A stretch of DNA of 64,000 bases from Aedes albopictus (Eukaryota > Arthropoda > Insecta > Diptera > Culicidae). The position numbers and the translations under genes were made by a program. This document shows, in pieces, positions 44,101-53,098 of this stretch. The stretch is taken from assembly GCF_035046485.1 (NCBI RefSeq), contig NC_085137.1, positions 250,455,233 to 250,519,232 on the forward strand, written 5' to 3'. Under the pieces are notes generated by a model, which ran no database searches, had not been told where the DNA came from, and saw only the letters and a program-made list of their open reading frames with translations. The number at the start of each line of letters is the position of its first letter. Within the stretch, counting starts at the first letter, position 1.

Positions 44101-46535
44101 GCAATCGGTTTGGACCGAAAACGCATGACAATGGACAGGAGGTCCTCTTGCACCACCGGCCCGACAAGCAAAGTATCGTTGAGCGAATGACCAGATGCAG
44201 TGCGGCAAGACGCATCGAATACGACGCGGGTTTTGGTCGTGGTGCTGGAGGTTTTGAAGACCGCATGGTGCGGCAGGTAGCAGTGGTCGATGGTGTCATT
44301 CGGTGGATCAGCAATCCTCCGCATGTGGCCGAGTCGCAAATACTCGTCCATGAACTCGTGGTACGCAGCCTTGGTTGTTTCATCCCGCTGCAATCGGCGC
44401 TCGATACTCAGCAGTCGCTTTTCGGCAATGTCCCTAGATTCGCCGAGTCGAACACTTGAATCATCCGTTCTTGGAAGTCGGACGACGTATCGCCCATCTG
44501 GGTTGCGTGTGGTGGTGGATTCAAACAGCTCCTCACAAGAAGCTTCTTCTGCTGTAAACAGCCGGCCTGGCTCTACAGCTTCCAGTTCCCAGAACTTTTC
44601 TAGGAATGATTCTAGGCTACGTTGGGAAACGGCGGTGTTACACACTGGAGATGAGGGTACAGTTGAGCCGTACCAGCGACCGATGACGGCCCATCCAAAG
44701 ACAGTCTCGAACAGAACCGGCGAGCCTTCGCCGAGGAATATTCTGCCGCACTTCAGGTACTCATGCAGCAGTTCTGAGCCCAGTAACAAGTCGATGGGAC
44801 CCGAAACGTTGAACGTAGGGTCGGCAAGGGCCACGTTCGTGGGAATGTTCCACGAGGAGACGTCGACGTTGGTTGAGGGAAGCTCCGCGGTGGGCTTCGG
44901 AATAACCAGGAACTCCAGCTCATCGGAAAACTTGTCATTCTTGGAAAGGATGGTGGAGACGACGGATTGGCTTACCGTCACAATTGCTTCACCGATGCCG
45001 GTGATAGGGACGCTGACTCTTTCTGGCCGCAGACAAAGGCGACGGGCAAGTTTCTTCGAAATGAAGTTCGACTGCGACCCGGAGTCGATCAATGCTCGGG
45101 CAGAGTGATGTTTCCCGAATCGATCTTTGATCCAGAGTGCAACCGTGGCGAGGAAAACAGTACTTGGAGCACTTCGATGAGCGGGAACGCTAACTTCAGC
45201 CAAAGGAATGTCCGATCCGTTGCAGGCTTCTTGCTGGGGCACAGACTGGTTCGGATGCTGAACTACAGGATTGGAGGTAGACTTACTTGGATTCGGTGCT
45301 TGATGCAACAACGAGTGGTGCCGCTCATGGCAATGCCGGCAGGTATGCTTCGAGTCGCAATTCCGTGCGACGTGGGAGGATTTGAAGCAATTCCAACAAA
45401 GCCGCTTCTGGGAGATGAGTTCTCGACGCTGTCCGACGGCCATTCCTTGGAACGACGGACATTGGAACAACAGGTGTTTCTCCGAGCACGCAATGCACGA
45501 AGGAGGTGTTGGCCGAGAGCTCGTTGTAGAAGCGGTATTCGCAACCGCTTTGCTAGGGGAGGGTTTCTTGGAGAAGGATTGTGAACCGGCCACCTTGACC
45601 GGTCCACTTTGTGACCGATGTTGAATTTCCGAGGAAACGGTCTGCAAAATCCGCACCCTTTGATACAGGAACTCGATGCATGCCTCATACCCAACGTCGT
45701 CTGATGTTGCAGCATGCTCTTCCCACGCACGAAGGGTAGCTGGGTCGATCTTGTAGGGAAGCATACACACCAGCGGGGTATCCCAGGTTTCCACGGCTTC
45801 ACCCAGTTTTCCCAACGCCTTGACGTGGCGTTGAAACTCGTCAACAAGGTTGTGGAGATCCTGTGCTGATTCTTTCCGGATTGGTGGGAGGTCGTGCAAG
45901 GTCCGGTACAGCTGCTTCTTCAGAAAGCGCTTGTTATCGTAGCGCTTGAGGAGGGCCTCCCAGGTGGTGACGTAATTGGCTCCCACAATGTCCACCGTTT
46001 CGAAAGGTTTTCGCGCATCACCTTCTAAAGACTGGAGCAAGAATTGCAGCTTGGCAACCAGCGGAATATCATGGGCATCGTGCACCATGGACTTGAAGGT
46101 ATCACGAAATCCCAGCCACCGAGAATAATCGCCGTCAAACTTTGGCAGATCTATCTTCGGCAGCCGCAAATGGAAGTTGGTTGACGGTGGGGGAGCAGTG
46201 CCTGGAGCGTTGATCGTGGCGTTCAGGTCGGCCACTCTCCTATTAAGCAACCAGCCTTTGGCAGCACAAAATCGCGATTCGAACTCCCTGCGTTCTTGGA
46301 GGTGTTTCACTAACGGGGCGTCTCCGCTGTCGAGCTTTTCGAGGTCCGCCTGGACCTTCACGTGATCGCGAAACAATTGGTCTAGCAGGTCCAACCACAC
46401 GGCCACTTGCTGAAAATCACGGTCCTCTTCGTAATTCTCGACGAACGCCTCGACCGTTTCGAGTGACGACACTAACGAACGCCGCGCGACTAGCTTTTCT
46501 TTAAGCTTTTTGTCCTTTAACTTCTTGGTGGCCAT
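41184..46535 (-). CDS. gag-pol: BEL/Pao Gag-Pol polyprotein
   Basis: 1783 codons without interruption, starting MATKKLKDKK. Domains in order: coiled-coil and DUF1759-type Gag region (about 1-270); zinc knuckles (about 348-410, CWNCFKSSHVARNC then CRHCHERHH); aspartic protease with ALIDSGSQSNF near 483 (DSG variant usual in BEL); reverse transcriptase about 700-920 with YVDD near 890; RNase H with FFSDASEKAYG near 1077 and RLELCGALL; integrase with a CHTCF zinc part (about 1440), VDYCGP near 1472, SDNATNY near 1538 and PHFGGLWEAAVK near 1585; and a C-terminal DUF5641-type domain (about 1665-1765). Key residues are present, so activity is plausible. The product copies and integrates the element. 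Gag and Pol are in one frame, as in most BEL elements. Confidence 0.95.
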   Translation of the reverse strand: MATKKLKDKKLKEKLVARRSLVSSLETVEAFVENYEEDRDFQQVAVWLDLLDQLFRDHVKVQADLEKLDSGDAPLVKHLQERREFESRFCAAKGWLLNRRVADLNATINAPGTAPPPSTNFHLRLPKIDLPKFDGDYSRWLGFRDTFKSMVHDAHDIPLVAKLQFLLQSLEGDARKPFETVDIVGANYVTTWEALLKRYDNKRFLKKQLYRTLHDLPPIRKESAQDLHNLVDEFQRHVKALGKLGEAVETWDTPLVCMLPYKIDPATLRAWEEHAATSDDVGYEACIEFLYQRVRILQTVSSEIQHRSQSGPVKVAGSQSFSKKPSPSKAVANTASTTSSRPTPPSCIACSEKHLLFQCPSFQGMAVGQRRELISQKRLCWNCFKSSHVARNCDSKHTCRHCHERHHSLLHQAPNPSKSTSNPVVQHPNQSVPQQEACNGSDIPLAEVSVPAHRSAPSTVFLATVALWIKDRFGKHHSARALIDSGSQSNFISKKLARRLCLRPERVSVPITGIGEAIVTVSQSVVSTILSKNDKFSDELEFLVIPKPTAELPSTNVDVSSWNIPTNVALADPTFNVSGPIDLLLGSELLHEYLKCGRIFLGEGSPVLFETVFGWAVIGRWYGSTVPSSPVCNTAVSQRSLESFLEKFWELEAVEPGRLFTAEEASCEELFESTTTRNPDGRYVVRLPRTDDSSVRLGESRDIAEKRLLSIERRLQRDETTKAAYHEFMDEYLRLGHMRRIADPPNDTIDHCYLPHHAVFKTSSTTTKTRVVFDASCRTASGHSLNDTLLVGPVVQEDLLSIVMRFRSKPIALVADIEKMYRQIEVHPEDQPLQRILWRKTPSDPISTYELRTVTYGTASAPYLATRTLKRLSQDEGEMFPLAKTAVAEDFYVDDFISGAEDVSTALQVRRQTSAMLSSAGLPLRKWASNSSEVLAEIPEAELGIQPFYDLSDNQSVSTLGLVWEPSPDILRFNINLPLPAAILSRRIVLSYIAQIYDPLGLVGPVISAAKQYMQRLWSLTTKDGKPYSWDQPLPEKLQQEWKEFHATLNLLRDIQVPRFASVAGATCLQLHFFSDASEKAYGACVYVRSEDTDGNVFVQLLAAKSKVAPLKTRHTINRLELCGALLSTQLYKKVIASLKTNADVFFWVDSTTVLQWLKSSPSGKTFVGNRVSSIQESTIGCPWNHVPGKNNPADDISRGLTPGELLHQDRWWTGPEWLKLKGECWPNQPVDAASSSKAFVEERKQCLVSLKPVNDPFSDLLFSRYSSYTRLRRVMAYVLRYKRALHASAARSRPSGACASSPTDPYEASPYLTASELQAAERSLCRLAQRQSFPMELSALNNGQSVDKSSPMKWIKPEISNDGLIRVGGRIRYAEAPESMKHPIVLTKKHRLAFLLADHHHQTLLHAGPQLMMTTIKQKFWLLGGRDLLRQVYHQCHTCFRRRPSLIQQATADLPSARVSPSRPFAVSGVDYCGPVYLRAPHRRASPTKAYIAVFVCFSTRAVHLELVGDLSTAAFLAALKRFVARRGKVSEIHSDNATNYKGAANELNQLYKLLKSDESSRKLIFDWCANSEIAWKFIPPRAPHFGGLWEAAVKSTKNHLLKEVGNTTVSYEEMLTLLNQVEMCLNSRPITELSNDPSGLEALTPGHFLVGTNLQAIPEKDLKQTPDNRLNRWQLVQKRLQAIWKRWSTEYLQQLQARSTKGIKSSVDIQVGRLVIVKDDNLPPAQWPLGRITSIHPGPDGIVGVVTLRTATTNSMTRPVAKLAFLPMPADDVEDRADADK

Positions 46536-47114
46536 CTCGCGACGAAGTCACTATCCGAGCGACTACACTAACGGTTTGCACACGCGACGACACGTGGGTG
46601 CAACGGCACGTGCGAGCTCCTTCCCGATCGCGAACACGGAAAACTGTCGAAAGTTCTTTCGAATTGCACTCGGGCCACCAAGGAAAGTTTGAGCACCACT
46701 GTTCGCAAATATCACTAAATGCACTTGATCGGCTTTGATGCTACCGATTTTTTTCGAGCACTAGAACCACCCGGGGAATGATAGAAGCTTTGCCTCCAAC
46801 AACACGTCTATCGAGAACGTTCACTTCTCACTCGGGAATATAGAAGCCACCGCCCAAGTGGCGCGATACCCTAGAATAGTGAGGCACAATCGATTGTTTC
46901 GAACTGAATTCACACTCTGCCCGCGTGGCGTCGGCTAGGTACTTCACAATTTTCAGTACAAAAAACACAATCAGGCTCGGCTGCTTTATGCCTCAGACAA
47001 TACAATATGCCTAGCGTTGCTCGCTATTTCACACTTGTTGAAGCTATTGGTTCACTTTGGTTTTTCATGCCAAACGTGGCCACAACTCTTCTTAGACCTT
47101 GGAATGTCCTTCAC

Positions 47115-47132
47115 ATCCGGCTCGAAGGACCA
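47115..47132 (-). promoter_or_regulatory. BEL primer-binding site, tRNA-Tyr type
   Basis: On the element strand TGGTCCTTCGAGCCGGAT lies one base after the 5' LTR. Its complement matches the 3' end of insect tRNA-Tyr as I know it (acceptor ...TCGAAGGA plus CCA). The ~580-base leader before the ORF follows. Confidence 0.75.
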
Positions 47133-47133
47133 A

Positions 47134-47771
47134 TGTTCCGGCAGTCGCCGGGAATACGGTATGTGAAGGCTTACTTAACGGCTTGAAGCCTCTGGTCCAT
47201 AAGAAAAGTCACCACTCGATCACCTTTCCGCTTCTCCCACTTTTGCCACAAAAGAGCGGTCAGATAGCGTTTTCCCCCAACTAAAGGTATGGTAATTTCC
47301 TTCTTTCTGCCTGGAAAGGGCTGGACAATTACTCCTTCGCAAATGGGCTCGTATCGCGACGACGAAATAGTACCACTAACAACGTAGGATTTCGGACTCG
47401 TTAGAACTTCGACCGGGTACGGTTGAACAATGCGACACGTCTGTCTCGTATGAACTGTCGTATATTACTAAAAACTAGATACAATTCTCGATTGCTCGTT
47501 TAGTTGTATGATGTAGAACACGATGAAAAACGACTTCAAATGGAACGATCGTATAGTAAGCATGTGTGCAGTTTCCTATTGAAGATAGCCTTAAAATTAG
47601 ATTGATTTCAATTTGTCTAGGGTAAGATACAAATAGTGGACTGTAATTCATTTTTAGTTGCATGACGAATTCAAATTTTATGTAGAATAACAAATTCTAA
47701 TTTTAAGTAGAATAATCAATTTAAGCTAAGTAGGAATTCAAATTTCTAGGCAATTATTTAATTCAGTAACA
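47134..47771 (-). repeat. BEL/Pao 5' LTR
   Basis: 638 bp, reading as identical to the 3' LTR, with TG...CA ends. It should hold the promoter; no confident TATA box was assigned. Confidence 0.95.
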
Positions 47772-48403
47772 ATTGCTTAAAAAAAATATTCCATGCTTAA
47801 TGGCTTGCAGTCAAAAAAGCACAAAATCGCATATTTTGCCCTATAAATTGAGGTATAGCTCAAAATTGTGACGTGTTGGAGCAAATCTGAGCCCGGATTC
47901 GGATTTAGCGGCCCAAAATCTGTCAGAGTCACATAAGTTTGCTCTTGAGACAGACCAAAAGTAATTTTTGTTACGCTGTGTTATTGAACGTTTACAGCGC
48001 CACCTAGCGGTAAAATTCGAAAATATAAAATTTCTGCATACATTTGGCCAAGTTTTCCCATACAAACTGCAAGCGTTTTGAGCGCCCCCTTAGGCTCAAC
48101 CGATTTTGCTCAAATTTTGAACGTAGATTCTGGGAGTCTAAAACATCTGATTTAGGAGATAAGACTTGGCATTTTTCGAAATTTTGGTTTTTCATATAAG
48201 TGTGGGCCACCCTACTGCGCAGTCGATACTCCTTTGTAACATGTGTGTTGCTTGGGAGTATTCATGATAAACAAGGACGACCTACTGTTAGCCACCTATC
48301 AAGAAACCGACTTTAAGCACAAAACAACGGACTATAGAATTGAAATTTGTGATGCATCAACCAACGGCCTGAGAGAAGTTCTTCGGAGACCTTTATAGTC
48401 TTC

Positions 48404-48997
48404 TAGCAAGAAAGATCTTTACGACTGTAGCACTCAGCAATTTTTGGGATTTTCGGCCTTTTCAGTCGGTAAAATCAGCGAAAACTATTTTACCTCTAAT
48501 CCGACGGTTTCGGTTGCTTTATTCAACCTTTTTCAAGGACTCTAGAATTTTAAAAAGCGGGGGGGGGGGATATTTCAAGAATAGTTTCTCATCGCTTTTT
48601 AACTCTACCCTACACCCTACTACTATCAACTTACAGAGGTCTGTTCCGTTGTTAAGAGAAGGGAGGGGAGGTGTTCTGTACACGGTTGTCCACATCTAAG
48701 AATGCCCCCCCCCACTAGCCGAAGTGAGCCGCCATTTCTAGCTGTGGACAACCGTGTATAGAACACCTCCTCTCCCCCCTCTTAACAACGGAACAGACCT
48801 CTGTAATGTGATAGTAGTAGGGTGTAGGGTAGAGTTAAAAAACGATGAGAAACTATTCTTGAAATATCCCCCCCCCCCTCTTTTTAAAATTCTAGAGTCC
48901 TTGAAAAAGGTTGAATAAAGCAACCGAAACCGTCGGATGTAGAGGTAAAATAGTTTTCGCTGATTTTACCGACTGAAAAGGCCGAAAATCCCTAAAA
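48404..48997. mobile_element. Second foldback element with ~260-bp arms
   Basis: The arms at about 48446-48693 and 48742-48990 are near-perfect reverse complements around a 48-base loop. Shared blocks are GGGATTTTCGGCCTTTTCAG, GGTTGAATAAAGCAACCG, a poly-G/poly-C run and CACGGTTGTCCACA. The direct repeat TTTATAGTCTTC flanks it (48392-48403 and 48998-49009), which would be a 12-bp duplication, though about 40 bases at the left lie outside the palindrome. It encodes nothing; mirrored 61-codon frames are by-products of the palindrome. Confidence 0.8.
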
Positions 48998-49329
48998 TTT
49001 ATAGTCTTCGAAGGTTAAGTGTTACCAACAATACTCGGCGGTAAACTGCATCTTGTGGCGTCGCATGAACTACAATTTGTACCAAGTATAGAAAGAGATT
49101 GATACAGTGAAACGAAAAAAAAACACGGTAGGCTGGGGTGGGCTGGTCACGAAGCATGTATGCCGGGGGATGGCAAGCTAAAAACGCAATAAACAGAGAT
49201 CCAGGAAGGGGTGATTGGCTTCGTGGAAGGCCGCGTACACTTTGGCAGTTGAGGTCCACCTAAGGATCGTATGTGTAAACATACCTGTGAGAGTTTTCTT
49301 ACATTGTGGTTTATTCGAGGATTCAAATA

Positions 49330-52300
49330 AAATAAAACATTTTTGGAGGATTTGAGCAATTTGTCCTAGGATTACTTCACAAATTAATTCAAAAGCTATA
49401 TCTTACAAATTCCTCAAGCAATTTCTGTATGGGCTCTTTAATAATTCATTCGCAAATTATCTGCAGAAATTAGGAATTTAGTTCCTTAAAGAGATTATTT
49501 TTGATATTTTACTAAATATTCCTCCAAAATTTCTCAGAATATTATTTTAGAAAATGTTGCATAGATTAATCAGAATCCCTGAGAGATTTCTTCAAAAATT
49601 TACCGAGGTATTTGTTATAAAACCATCCATGGACATCCTTACAAATGCCTCCATGAATTATTGCAGAAAAATTCAGGTATTTTTTCAACAATTTCTCCAA
49701 AAATCTTCCAGGGATCTTTTAAGATACACTGCCAGAAATGAGTTCGGAGATTTCTATGAGAATCCCTTCAAGAAATTTTCTGGGGATTAATTTGGGAAAT
49801 CCATATTTTTCTTTTAACTTTTTTTTTCAAAGTTTTTTTTTAGATGAATCCAGAAATTATTTTAAAAATTCCTTTAAAAAACCTTCCTTGGATTACTTCT
49901 AAGACATCTAGAATTGTTCAGAAATTCCTCTGGAATTTAATGTAGAATTTCCTACTGAGTATCCTCCAGAAATTCCTTAAACAGATCCTCAAGAAAAGCT
50001 CCCATGAGTGAACTCAGAAGTTCCTCCATACATTCTTCGAAAAATTTAGAACGAGACTTTTTTCAGCGATGTATCCTAGGATTCCTTCAGAAATGTTTCC
50101 AGTAACTCTTTAAAAAACTCCAAAGTTTAGAAAAATTTCTCAGAAAATCTTCTTCAGAAAATCTTCTAGATTTCTTCAGAAATTCGTCTAATTTTCATCC
50201 ACAAAGTCTTCCTTTTATAAATCTGCTGGAGATTATTTCAAAAACTCTTTATGAGATCCCTCCATAAATTTGTCCAAGGCATCTTTTCAATGGATTCCTT
50301 CCATAATTGCTTCATATGTTACTATAGAAATTCCACTAGGAATTCAGTGTGAAAATCTACGACGTTTTTTTTCAGGAGCTTGCCCTGTGGTTTCTTTAGA
50401 AATTCTTCCAAGGGTTTTTGAAGAAATTTCTCCAGGGCTTTCTTATCATATTTCCTAAAGAATTTGGTTTTGGTGGCTTCGTGGCCGTGCGGCTAGTTTC
50501 GTGACAATCGTGCTAAGAAGCATCGTGCTAAGAAGCGCGGGTTCAAATCCCGCCGCAGCTGTCTGGAAAAGTTTTCGGCTGTGACACTGGGCGTTGTATG
50601 CTAGTCCGTTGTCTAGTGTCGTGCTTGTTCCAAAGAGCGAATAGCTCACTGGAAGCATTTAAACGTGTCCGTGTCTTTTTAAAGCATTTCTACGGAAGTT
50701 TCTTCAAGAGTCCCTTTCTAGAGCTTACCATAGTCTCCGCCAGAGATTCCTCTAGACTTTTTTCATGGGCTTGTTTTGATTATTCTTCGGAAATTTCTTA
50801 GGGATTTTTTGAATTCCTTCATATTTTTTTTCGGTGAAGAAGGTTCTAAGAGATTCCCTCAGAAGTTTGTGCACGTATTTCTATTCCATAATTCTATTGT
50901 AAATTTCCACAGATATGTGTCAAGGGTTTCAGTGATTCCTCCAGAAAATCCTCCATGAATCCCTTCAGAGATTCTTGCATAATTACGTTCGAGCAAGAAT
51001 TCCTCAAGAGATATCTACAGTAGTCCGTACAGCGCAAGCTTCAAGATTTTCTGCAGATATTGCTCTATGTATTTAGCTAGAAATTAATCTGGCATTTCTT
51101 CTGAGTCTAACTCTAAGATTTTTACCACGGATACATAAAGTAATATCCACAGGAATTAAATAAGAAATATCTCAAGAGATTTTACTAGAAATATCTACAT
51201 AATTTTTTTCTTATATTTAACGGAAAAACGTCCACAGATTGTTCCAGGAATTCTTTCAAAAATACTTAAAATGGATAATTTCACTTTTTTTCTCAGAATT
51301 TCACAAACAGTTTCGCGTGGAGTTTACCAAACAATTTATTCAAAAAGATTTTTAATATTACCTCCTGAGAATCCTTCAAAAACTTCCGTGGAAAATTTTT
51401 CAATTCTTTCTCTAGAAATTCATGCAAGTGTACTTCCTGACATTCCACAGAGATTTTACTGAATATATCTTCCGAAATTCCTTCAAAGATTCTTTCAGAA
51501 GTTCCTGCTCAAATTCCTTCTGAAATTCCTTCAAATATATATCCAGAGACTTTTAGTATTTAGGGGACTTCTTCAAGAATTTTAGCAAGGTGTTTCTCCA
51601 AAAAAATCCATGGAGCTTTTTAGAAACTCTTTTGAAAACTTCTCTAATATTCGGGAAGAGATTCCTTCGGAAATTCTTCGAAAGGTACCTGTAAGAATTT
51701 CTAGAGGAATTCCTTCAGAGGTTCCTGCAGAAACTGTTACAAGGATTTTTCGAAGAGATTGCTTATGTGGTGTCCTGAGATTCCAGCTGCATTCTTTTCA
51801 GATATTACTCTAGGATTATTTTCATGAATTCTTCCAGAAATTGCATAAAGATTATTGAAAGAATTCGAGGAAGAATCTCTGAAATAATTTCTGAAGAAAT
51901 TTCTGGATGATTATCTGAATCCCTTATAATATTTCTGATTACACCTTTGAAAATTTTAAAAAGAAATGTTGTAACATTTTCTTGGGAGATACCCGGATAA
52001 AATTCCAGAAACAAATTTTAAAGCTATTTCTGAAGCGATTCCTGAAGAAGTCTTGAAAAGAATACTGAAGAATCTCTGAAAAAAAATGACCGAAGAAATT
52101 TTAGAGAATGGCAATAGTGGTAGTTCTTGAAGGAACCACTCAACAAATTTCTGAGGGATCCCTGGAGTTATTTCTGAAGAAACCCTTAGAAGAGCTCCTG
52201 TAGAAATCTCTGGAGGAATTCATAGAGGGTTTTTAGAGATCCACCAGAAAACGATTTTTTTTACAGGAAACTTTGGAAGAATACTAAGCTGAACTGGATA

Positions 52301-52764
52301 ACTCTACGCAGGTATGGTTAGAAGAATTTAGAAGAAACATTCTTTAAAAGTGATTTAAGAAATGGAGTAACTTTTGTAGAAACTAATGAAATAAACAATG
52401 AAAAAATTTCTGAAAGAAATTCTGAAGAAAGGTCTTAATAAATTGTTATCAATTTCTGATGGAATACCTGAATTCTGAACTTCTGGAGTAACCCATGTAG
52501 GAAATAATTTCAGAAAGATCTGTCGAGAAAATGTCTGAATTTCTGATAGTCAACCCTGAGAGAATTTCTAAAAGAGTATATTGACGAATTTTCTGAGAAA
52601 TTTCTGGAAGAATTCCTGAAGACATTCCAAAGAAAATCACTGGAGCAGTTTCTTCAGAAATATTTGAAGAAATTCATGACGGAGTACATGCACGAACTTG
52701 TGCAGCAATCCTTAAAAGAATTTTCTAAAGAACATCTGAAGGAATTCCAGGAGGAATCCCAGAA
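49330..52764. repeat. Degenerate satellite-like array, orientation switch near 51810
   Basis: A continuous series of short motifs such as AGAAATTCCTCCAGAAATTCC, irregularly spaced at multiples of roughly 12-30 bases. Up to about 51810 it reads TTCCTTCAGAAATTCCTCC; beyond that it reads in the opposite sense (GAAGAATTTCTGAAGAAATTCC). It contains the SINE at 50472-50675. Frames within it are artefacts. Confidence 0.85.
50472..50675 (+). mobile_element. tRNA-derived SINE
   Basis: A pol III box A-like GTGGCCGTGCGG (50481-50492) and box B GGTTCAAATCC (50540-50550) sit in a tRNA-like head with an internal CGTGCTAAGAAGC duplication. A non-tRNA tail follows to about 50675. The head cannot fold as a functional tRNA gene because of the duplication. 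It interrupts the satellite-like array. Confidence 0.75.
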
Positions 52765-52776
52765 AATTTATGGAGG

Positions 52777-53037
52777 TACTAGCTATCCCCGTCATTTGGT
52801 TTGCTTACAGCGTTTTTACGTTCCAAGCCCAAGCCCCCTGTTTAAAACGTATGAAGAATCGATTTTCAAAAAATCTCAATTTGTCAATGTTTTTTTACCT
52901 CATAACCTTCCTTGGGTGAAAACCAACAGAACAAAAGACGACCTAAATCAAACGTTCCGTTCGCAAGTTATACGTAGTTCCAGGCCGAGATGAACCAGCT
53001 CAGGGCTGAAAATCTCGTAAATAAAGATAATAATAAT
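52777..53037 (+). mobile_element. 5'-truncated LINE 3' end with TAA tail
   Basis: The insert ends AGGGCTGAAAATCTCGTAAA followed by an AATAAAGATAATAATAATAA tail, typical of mosquito RTE/CR1-type 3' ends. The flanks AATTTATGGAGG (52765-52776) and AATTTACGGAGG (53038-53049) are a 12-bp target duplication with one difference. Confidence 0.8.
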
Positions 53038-53098
53038 AATTTACGGAGGGATTTCCTGGCATTTTTCATGATAAAGCACCATATTGAAGTCAGTTCTA

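Larger units (their letters stand above)
40499..47771 (-). mobile_element. Intact BEL/Pao LTR retrotransposon
   Basis: 7273 bp with two 638-bp LTRs that read as identical (TGTT...AACA) and a perfect 5-bp duplication ATTGC (40494-40498 and 47772-47776). It contains one uninterrupted polyprotein on the minus strand, a tRNA-Tyr-type primer site and a purine-rich tract, AAGGTGGCCGGAA, next to the 3' LTR (about 41137-41149). It lacks env. Identical LTRs and an open frame imply a very recent, possibly active copy. It is inserted in the foldback element near its centre. Confidence 0.95.
39400..48256. mobile_element. Foldback element with ~800-bp arms, interrupted
   Basis: The left arm (39400-40365) and right arm (from the palindrome centre near 40365, interrupted at 40499, then 47772-48256) are near reverse complements. 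The outer ends are CCCAAGCAGCACAC and GTGTGTTGCTTGGG. Shared blocks include GGTGGCCCACACTTATATGA, CCGCTAGGTGGC.CTGTAAACG, AATCCGGGCTCAGATTTGCT-like sequence and the inner AATCAAAAGGTTAATTGGTC. The left arm has a ~70-base insert near 39435-39515 and the MITE at 39754-40040. Without insertions the element is about 1.3-1.6 kb and almost wholly self-complementary. It encodes no transposase, and its superfamily is not determined. The exact outer limits may lie slightly further out, since TATGAATAC also mirrors. Confidence 0.85.

Noticed and set aside
41188..45847. Several frames of 100-270 codons on both strands inside the BEL region
   Set aside because: Shadows of the 1783-codon polyprotein.
48514..48923. 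Two nearly identical 61-codon frames on opposite strands
   Set aside because: Mirror images created by the palindrome arms.
50472..50560. Possible functional tRNA gene
   Set aside because: Boxes A and B are present, but an internal duplication breaks the cloverleaf and a SINE tail follows.
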